Below are positions 43,101 through 46,529 of a stretch of 46,529 bases of DNA, piece by piece. The stretch is taken from positions 1 through 46,529 of the forward strand of contig JABCTJ010000038.1 of assembly GCA_018238375.1 (NCBI GenBank). The letters run 5' to 3'. How positions within the stretch are numbered: position 1 is the first letter of the stretch; every line of letters starts with the position of its first letter. Both the position numbers and the translations under genes were made by a program. The DNA is from Candidatus Thorarchaeota archaeon (lineage in GTDB: Archaea > Asgardarchaeota > Thorarchaeia > Thorarchaeales > Thorarchaeaceae). Under the pieces are notes generated by a model. The model had not been told where the DNA came from, searched no databases, and saw only the letters and a program-made list of their open reading frames with translations.

Positions 43101-43571
43101 AATGCAATTCTCAATATCGATTGTTGCGATATTGGGTACCGCCTGTGGAAAAGGTATGTAGGCCGCCTTGCGCATCATCAGTCCCAGATTGTACTCATTT
43201 GGAACCTCGATAGGGCAAACACGTGCACATTCTCCGCATCCAGTGCACTTCACAGGGTCAACGCGTCGAGTGTGCCTCAGTACCTTGACTTTGAAGTTGC
43301 CCCGAGTGCCTGAAACCTTGGTGACTTCAGAGTGCACCAAAATCTCGATGTTCGGATGACGGGAGCAGTCAACCATCCAGGGTCCTTGTATGCAGATAGA
43401 GCAATCTAGCGTTGGAAACGTCTTGTCCAATTGGGCCATATGTCCTCCAATGCTTGCATTCTTCTCGATTAGAAAGACCTTGACTCCCATATCAGCAAGG
43501 TCGAGTGCGGCTCGCATCCCTGCTATTCCAGCGCCAATGATAACAACCGGTTTTGCTGCAGCGTCTGCCAT
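40116..43571 (-). CDS. hdrA: Tandem HdrA fused to MvhD (HdrAA-MvhD)
   Basis: An 1151-residue fusion. Unit 1: FAD motif GAGIAG (13-18), CSIC pair (57-60), inserted ferredoxins C109/112/115/119 and C156/159/162/166. Unit 2: CSCG segment (C456, C458), second FAD motif GAGVAG (595-600), two C-terminal 4Fe-4S motifs (about 960-1010). From about 1021 follows an MvhD/FlpD domain with its five cysteines C1026, C1029, C1055, C1080, C1085, which normally bind a 2Fe-2S cluster and connect Hdr to a hydrogenase or formate dehydrogenase. The start at ATG 43571 (MADAAAKPVV) has GGGAG eleven bases upstream; the frame is open 66 codons further but without homology. HdrC and HdrB follow directly. The complex should bifurcate electrons through one or both FADs. 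Confidence 0.93.
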   Translation of the reverse strand: MADAAAKPVVIIGAGIAGMRAALDLADMGVKVFLIEKNASIGGHMAQLDKTFPTLDCSICIQGPWMVDCSRHPNIEILVHSEVTKVSGTRGNFKVKVLRHTRRVDPVKCTGCGECARVCPIEVPNEYNLGLMMRKAAYIPFPQAVPNIATIDIENCILCMACVRSCRAEAIDFDISDEIVEINAGSIIIATGFKMLDASTVPEYGYGVLPNVVTALEYERMVCASGPTGGVVMRPSDGLEPHRIAFVQCVGSRDVNHCAYCSKICCTYATKEAMITIEHNPTVKIDILYNDMRVFGKGFEEFIVRGETDYGINYVRGLPSDIGEDPSTRDLHLRHTDETGHKVIEDRYDLVVLCQAMIPNDNADLMQMLGIHTDKYGFIDAGGDTIECIETGVPGIHMCGACNKPKDIPESVAEGSAAAALATLDIVLPKSSDTEAIAEVDLELAAGEPRVGVFICSCGINIAGYVDVTEVTKYAATLPSVVYTENLLYACSSDAQEVIKDTIREHRLNRVVVASCTPRTHESLFRATLEEAGLNKYLFELANIREHCSWIHMSDKDEATSKAMDLVRMAVSKAILYQAQEEAVVSVEPAALVVGAGVAGMAAAEVIVGKGFKVYLVEKEDRVGGLLNQLPTVNFDNVSSQEIIKQHEERLNSSSQIELLLSSLVVDVKGAIGDFEVTVRSGKKNRTLNVGVVIVATGAIELQEKGLYGLGKLPEVITQSQFGQRLAEDNGITDGETFMVIHCAGSREEESIEGSRTWCSGICCDVALTHTLELLERYPASHVFHLYRDLRVSYDGEDRYREARQKGAVFIKYDRDSPPVVKKGKNKAIKVTIPDMAFGTDLIVEVDHVILATAMIPPESNKQISELFKVTMNMSGFLMEAHPKLRPIDFATDGVYVAGCATAPKPIQQAIAQGRGAAARALIPLVSGTRSAEAIVATVDPEICVGCGTCEVNCVYSAIEVVPGDGSHDYAVANPVLCQGCGKCGASCPAGAITMKHFTDDQIMAQIRSALEDMPADQSRILTIVCTWCSYAGADSAGVSRLQQPTTVRDIRVMCTARVSVTHILEAFRLGADMVWISGCHFGDCHYVDGNLAFDRRFQIAKQIIEKAGFEPERLQFTQISASEGSIWAEKVKELTEIADRLGPSPLRPRR

Positions 43572-43943
43572 TCCAGTGTATACTCCCTGCGTGAATGGAC
43601 CGGGAATCAGAAAATGGAGTAAAAACGTTTGTTGTCGCGCCATAGACCGAACAATGGCATTCATCCTCAGTGATTGGCGCCAATTTACGATGTTGAAGAG
43701 GGATGACCCATCGGACTTAATATTACGTGGATAACATATCAGAGTTATGAAAGCCACCCGGCTGTACACCCGAGTCTATCTGTCGAGAATCCGGGAACGC
43801 TGTCCGGTGTGTGCAGAAGCTCCAGGCTGTCTGGAACTGACTGAGAAGGATATTCAAGCTCTCATGCAGGCAGTTCAGGAGAAACCACGTTCAGTGCATG
43901 GCGCTTGATTGAACCAATCTTTTATTTCGGCTTCTTGTGACTT
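43572..43943. other. Spacer between the two Hdr gene sets
   Basis: This stretch carries the upstream region of HdrAA-MvhD. A minus-strand CAAACGTTTTTAC near 43622-43634 could be its TATA region. It also holds one small plus-strand frame at 43747-43905. Nothing else recognisable is seen; there is no tRNA or repeat array. Confidence 0.4.
43747..43905 (+). CDS. Possible small protein with a CPVC motif
   Basis: ATG to TGA frame of 52 codons between the two Hdr gene sets, divergent from HdrAA-MvhD. The product is MKATRLYTRV... with CPVCAEAPGC (three cysteines) and a helical C-terminus (LTEKDIQALMQAVQEK). The cysteine pattern would suit a metal or cluster ligand. There is no good ribosome site before the ATG, and no family is recognised. 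It may be a chance frame. Confidence 0.3.
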
Positions 43944-44864
43944 CTAGATCTTAATCCCGAGTCGCTCCCAGTTAGGCTGACTTTTCCTCTGCATGTATTG
44001 CAGGTGCGTGCCTAGCCCAAAATCCTCGGGACTATGTCCAAATGCCAGAGCAAGCAACTCAGTAACATGCATAATATCAAAGACATACTCTTCACCGAAA
44101 TATTTCTGAATCTCAACCTGTCCCAGATCTAGCTGTAGCAAACAGAACGGACAGGGCGTTACAATGATGTCGGCCCCTCCTGCGTCCGCGAGACTATCGA
44201 ACTTCTGCTTGGTGAATTCCAGTGATACTTTGACATCAGCAGTTCTAACAGCTCCGCCAGCACCACAGCAAATTAGTTCGTCCTTGTAAGGTACGTATGT
44301 AGCGCCTGATGCTTCACAGAGCTCTCTGAAAATGTGGGGTCTCTCGGACTCGTCCTTCTGCTTGATGAGTTTTGGTCTCATCCAGTGACATCCCGGGTGC
44401 AATGCCATCCGCACGCCCTTCAACGGTTGAATGACACGTTTCTGAATCTTCGGAAGGCCTGCTGTGTCATAAAGAGCGTCAACGTAGTGAGTGACCTCAA
44501 TGTTGCCTTTGAACTCGCGTCCAATCTCGGCAAGATTCTCGTTGACTGCCGTTCTCAGTTCTTCATCATGCTTCAGCTCGTGGTTTGCATCCCATAGACT
44601 GGCGAAACAGCCGTTGCACCCTGTAGTAATTGGATGACCGCCCTGTTCAGCAATCGTGAGGTTTCGTGCCGCAATACTAGCCCAGGTGACTCTGTCAAAT
44701 GAACCGAAGACTCCAGGTGCGGGGCAACACGTAGCTCCTACCATATCGAGGAGGTCCATGTCAAGATCCTCGAAGACTAGGTTGGTGGCCTTCTCAACGC
44801 AGGGGTAGCGATGTGGTGTGACGCATCCAAGGAAATGGTAAAATGCAGGTCGCTTCTTTGCCAA
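43944..44864 (-). CDS. hdrB: HdrB-like subunit (copy 2, canonical type)
   Basis: A 306-residue CCG-domain protein. The cysteine sets are C14, C46/C47 (TCCPAPGVFGSFD), C83/C86, and C159, C199/C200 (ICCGAGGAVRTAD), C238/C241 (CPFC). CCPAPG with GSFD, and the WASIAARNLTIAE block, match the pattern of methanogen HdrB closely, so this is the more orthodox of the two copies and may bear the disulfide-reducing site. It starts six bases after the end of hdrC copy 2; no HdrA gene is fused or adjacent on this transcript, so it may share the HdrAA proteins. Confidence 0.92.
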   Translation of the reverse strand: MAKKRPAFYHFLGCVTPHRYPCVEKATNLVFEDLDMDLLDMVGATCCPAPGVFGSFDRVTWASIAARNLTIAEQGGHPITTGCNGCFASLWDANHELKHDEELRTAVNENLAEIGREFKGNIEVTHYVDALYDTAGLPKIQKRVIQPLKGVRMALHPGCHWMRPKLIKQKDESERPHIFRELCEASGATYVPYKDELICCGAGGAVRTADVKVSLEFTKQKFDSLADAGGADIIVTPCPFCLLQLDLGQVEIQKYFGEEYVFDIMHVTELLALAFGHSPEDFGLGTHLQYMQRKSQPNWERLGIKI

Positions 44865-44870
44865 ACCAAA

Positions 44871-45539
44871 TCACTCCTTTTTCTGCGCCTTCTTCTCTTC
44901 AGCCTCTTTCTGGGCCTTCTTTTCTTCAGCCTTCTTCTTGGCTTTCTCCTTCTGAGCCTTCATGAACTCCTCGTAGCCAATCAACTTTTCAAAACCGCTC
45001 TTCTTTGTAATCTTCCTTATCTCGTCGATAGCCCATGGATTACCACTTGCATTTGGCGGCACTGGCTCAAGACCCACTTTTACCCTGAGATTTTGCCAGG
45101 ACTCTTTATCCAGGGGAACAGCATGTGCTGCTTCGACCACTTTGGCTGCCACTTTCTGGTGTGGCCCCAACATGTATCCCTCTGCAACGGCGATATTGCG
45201 AATCGCCTTGATGACATCAGTCGGTTTAACATCCTGAGGGCACCTGTCAGTGCAGGCGTAGCAGGTAGTGCAGTACCAAAGATCCGGTGAAGAGATGACT
45301 TCCTCCTTCAGGCCTAGCAGTGCCTTTCTGATTATGCATCTCACTAGGAAGTTCGTAAGGGCACCTGCAGGACAGCTACCGCTGCACGCTCCACATTGGT
45401 AGCAGTTCTGAATGTTGGGACCTCCGGTCTTCTTGATTATCTCTATGAACTCGAGGTCAACATCATCAATGTCAATTGCAGGTTTCTCTTCAGTTGTGGT
45501 CACTGTAACGCACCGACTGCCCGCGGAGGCTTGAATCAC
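44871..45539 (-). CDS. hdrC: HdrC-like ferredoxin subunit (copy 2) with Lys/Glu repeat tail
   Basis: A 222-residue iron-sulfur protein with C46/C49/C52/C56 (CYQCGACSGSCP) and C90/C93/C96/C100 (CTTCYACTDRCP) 4Fe-4S motifs, followed by a helical domain. The last 35 residues are a Lys/Glu/Ala tail containing two copies of EEKKAQK, absent from copy 1 and from typical HdrC. The start is GTG 45539 (MIQASAG); an internal GTG at codon 13 is possible, and neither has a strong ribosome site. It forms a two-gene unit with hdrB copy 2 and is divergent from the radical SAM gene. Confidence 0.92.
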   Translation of the reverse strand: MIQASAGSRCVTVTTTEEKPAIDIDDVDLEFIEIIKKTGGPNIQNCYQCGACSGSCPAGALTNFLVRCIIRKALLGLKEEVISSPDLWYCTTCYACTDRCPQDVKPTDVIKAIRNIAVAEGYMLGPHQKVAAKVVEAAHAVPLDKESWQNLRVKVGLEPVPPNASGNPWAIDEIRKITKKSGFEKLIGYEEFMKAQKEKAKKKAEEKKAQKEAEEKKAQKKE

Positions 45540-45612
45540 AACCTTAAATCCATTGTCAAACGAGCGCGACTATGAAGGCAAAGACTCATTCGCGTCATCT
45601 CCATACTAGGCA

Positions 45613-46529
45613 ATGATGTTCTGTCCAAATCACGATACGAAACCAGTATCACGCTCAATCGGATACTGTGCTGAGTGCCTAGAGGCTGACAGTTCACTAA
45701 TGACAATAGCCCAAGAGTCACACAAGACAATCAGGAGAAACGACAAGCTTGTCCAAGCAATCCCTACCACAGGGAACGTCGTCTGCCCTGATTGTGGAAA
45801 CCACTGCAGAATCGAGGAGGGCAAGCTGGGCTTCTGTCATCTCCGGGGAGCAAAGAATGGAGAAGTTGTGGAGCGGTTTCCAGGACATGCCATTGTTTCG
45901 TGGTACTTCGATTCGCTTCCAACCAATTGTGTTGCCGATTGGGTTTGTCCAGTGACACAGAACTCGTCAATTGTGGATTCGAAGCGGCTCAACAACCTTG
46001 CGGTATTCTACGGGTCCTGCAACTCTGACTGCCTGTTCTGCCAAAACGCAAGCTTCCGACAGATGATGGTGAAGGGCAGACCGTTGATGACACCTCAAAA
46101 GCTTGCCTCCTCTGCAGATGAGAGAACAGCATGTGTTTGCTACTTTGGAGGAGACCCAGCTTGTAATCCCTCTCACTCTGTAGAAACCTCAAGAATACTC
46201 AACGAAGAGAGAAGAATTCGGGTGTGTTATGAAACAAATGGCAACATCTCAAGCAAATGGCTGGGACAAATAGCAGAGGTTGTTAGAGAGAGCAAAGGCA
46301 CAATCAAGTTTGACCTGAAGGCTGTCACACCTGAGCTGTATACTGCACTTACGGGTGTTTCGAACAAGGTTGTCTTGAAGAACTTCAAGAGATTGGCTGC
46401 TGAAGGGAAGGAACGCGAAGGAGAGTTCCTCGTTGCAAGCATCCTACTTATCCCGGGATATGTCGGGGTTTCTGAAGTGCGTAAGTTGTGCGAATTCATA
46501 GCGGACAGTGACCCAACGATTCCCACTGC
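45613..46529 (+). CDS. Radical SAM enzyme, AmmeMemoRadiSam/PflA-like, cut by window edge
   Basis: The frame from ATG 45613 is open to the end of the window (305 codons seen). The N-terminus carries zinc-ribbon-like cysteines: CPNH...GYCAEC (4-22), CPDCGNHC (58-65) and GFC (73-75). The radical SAM motif is GSCNSDCLFCQN (C136, C140, C143), then FGGDP (178-182) where SAM binds, and FDLKAVTPELYTAL further on. The segment SWYFDSLPTNCVADWVCP marks a subfamily of pyruvate formate-lyase-activase-like proteins related to the AmmeMemoRadiSam system. The substrate is unknown. The ATG is followed by a second ATG; only a weak AGG is seen upstream. The gene is divergent from hdrC copy 2. Confidence 0.87.
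   Translation, partial: MMFCPNHDTKPVSRSIGYCAECLEADSSLMTIAQESHKTIRRNDKLVQAIPTTGNVVCPDCGNHCRIEEGKLGFCHLRGAKNGEVVERFPGHAIVSWYFDSLPTNCVADWVCPVTQNSSIVDSKRLNNLAVFYGSCNSDCLFCQNASFRQMMVKGRPLMTPQKLASSADERTACVCYFGGDPACNPSHSVETSRILNEERRIRVCYETNGNISSKWLGQIAEVVRESKGTIKFDLKAVTPELYTALTGVSNKVVLKNFKRLAAEGKEREGEFLVASILLIPGYVGVSEVRKLCEFIADSDPTIPT

Noticed and set aside
43572..43769. 66 extra N-terminal residues on HdrAA-MvhD
   Set aside because: The extension does not resemble HdrA, and the ATG at 43571 directly precedes the FAD motif with a GGGAG site.
27191..45539. Reading the Hdr genes as evidence of methanogenesis
   Set aside because: HdrABC homologues occur in many non-methanogens and no mcr, mtr or coenzyme M gene is present.
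1195..46529. tRNA, rRNA, CRISPR arrays, insertion sequences or prophage genes
   Set aside because: I looked through the spacers on both strands and saw no cloverleaf-like block, regularly spaced repeat, transposase or integrase.

Overview
This window is chromosomal DNA from an archaeon. The gene content is diagnostic. There is an archaeal exosome/proteasome/translation superoperon (proteasome alpha, SBDS, Rrp4, Rrp41, Rrp42, eL43/L37Ae, a Brix protein, a Pcc1-like KEOPS subunit, prefoldin beta, a DUF3194-like protein, a DHH phosphoesterase). There are also HdrABC-type electron-transfer complexes, a Pyrococcus-type cytosolic [NiFe]-hydrogenase, ABC/ECF transporters and frequent TTG/GTG starts behind Shine-Dalgarno sites. 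No 16S, tRNA or other taxonomic anchor is present. Two-subunit ATP-citrate lyase, group 3b hydrogenase, tandem HdrA proteins, archaeal information genes and a middling base composition together make an Asgard-type lineage (Thorarchaeota-like) my best guess, as inference only.

Layout. 1-1194: C-terminal part of FeoB (ferrous iron), cut by the left edge. 1389-4954 (minus): hutU-hutH, the first two steps of histidine breakdown. 5158-5745: a TPR-like hypothetical protein. 5838-8272 (minus): EcfA-EcfA-EcfT energy-coupling module without an S component. 8287-15714 (minus): the information-processing superoperon. 15932-19732: a small membrane protein, then a ZnuABC-type metal importer with a NikR-like regulator; its binding protein is divergently transcribed. 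19739-21070: a coiled-coil protein and an AEC-family permease. 21202-25249 (minus): hydBGDA, a group 3b [NiFe]-hydrogenase. 25723-27081: an inositol-phosphate cytidylyltransferase/CDP-alcohol phosphotransferase fusion. 27191-30292: a tandem HdrA, followed by a small unknown protein. 30991-37406: acn-aclB-aclA-icd, a citrate cleavage/reductive TCA operon. 37489-38655: a radical SAM protein with a hairpin against its start codon. 38673-43571 (minus): a tandem HdrA fused to MvhD, then HdrC and HdrB. 43944-45539 (minus): a second HdrC-HdrB pair. 45613-46529: a radical SAM enzyme cut by the right edge.

How the parts fit. From about 21 kb to 45.5 kb the window is an energy and carbon island. A NAD(P)-linked hydrogenase, two tandem-HdrA flavoproteins and two HdrBC sets surround an operon that interconverts 2-oxoglutarate + CO2 + NADPH with acetyl-CoA + oxaloacetate. 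A nickel-type regulator and a metal importer lie just beside the hydrogenase. A plausible reading, as inference, is hydrogen- and ferredoxin-linked redox balancing coupled to reductive or oxidative citrate metabolism. No methyl-CoM reductase, formate dehydrogenase or MvhAG is visible here, so the partners of the MvhD-linked Hdr complex are unknown.

The points most worth a second look are: the HdrAA-MvhD/HdrBC complex without a cognate hydrogenase; the metal importer whose binding protein lacks a canonical histidine while its regulator carries a perfect NikR ligand set; the proteasome alpha subunit with YDT in place of YDR; acidic tails shared by neighbouring RNA-binding proteins; a CDP-alcohol transferase with a displaced catalytic motif; and the hairpin abutting a radical SAM start codon.
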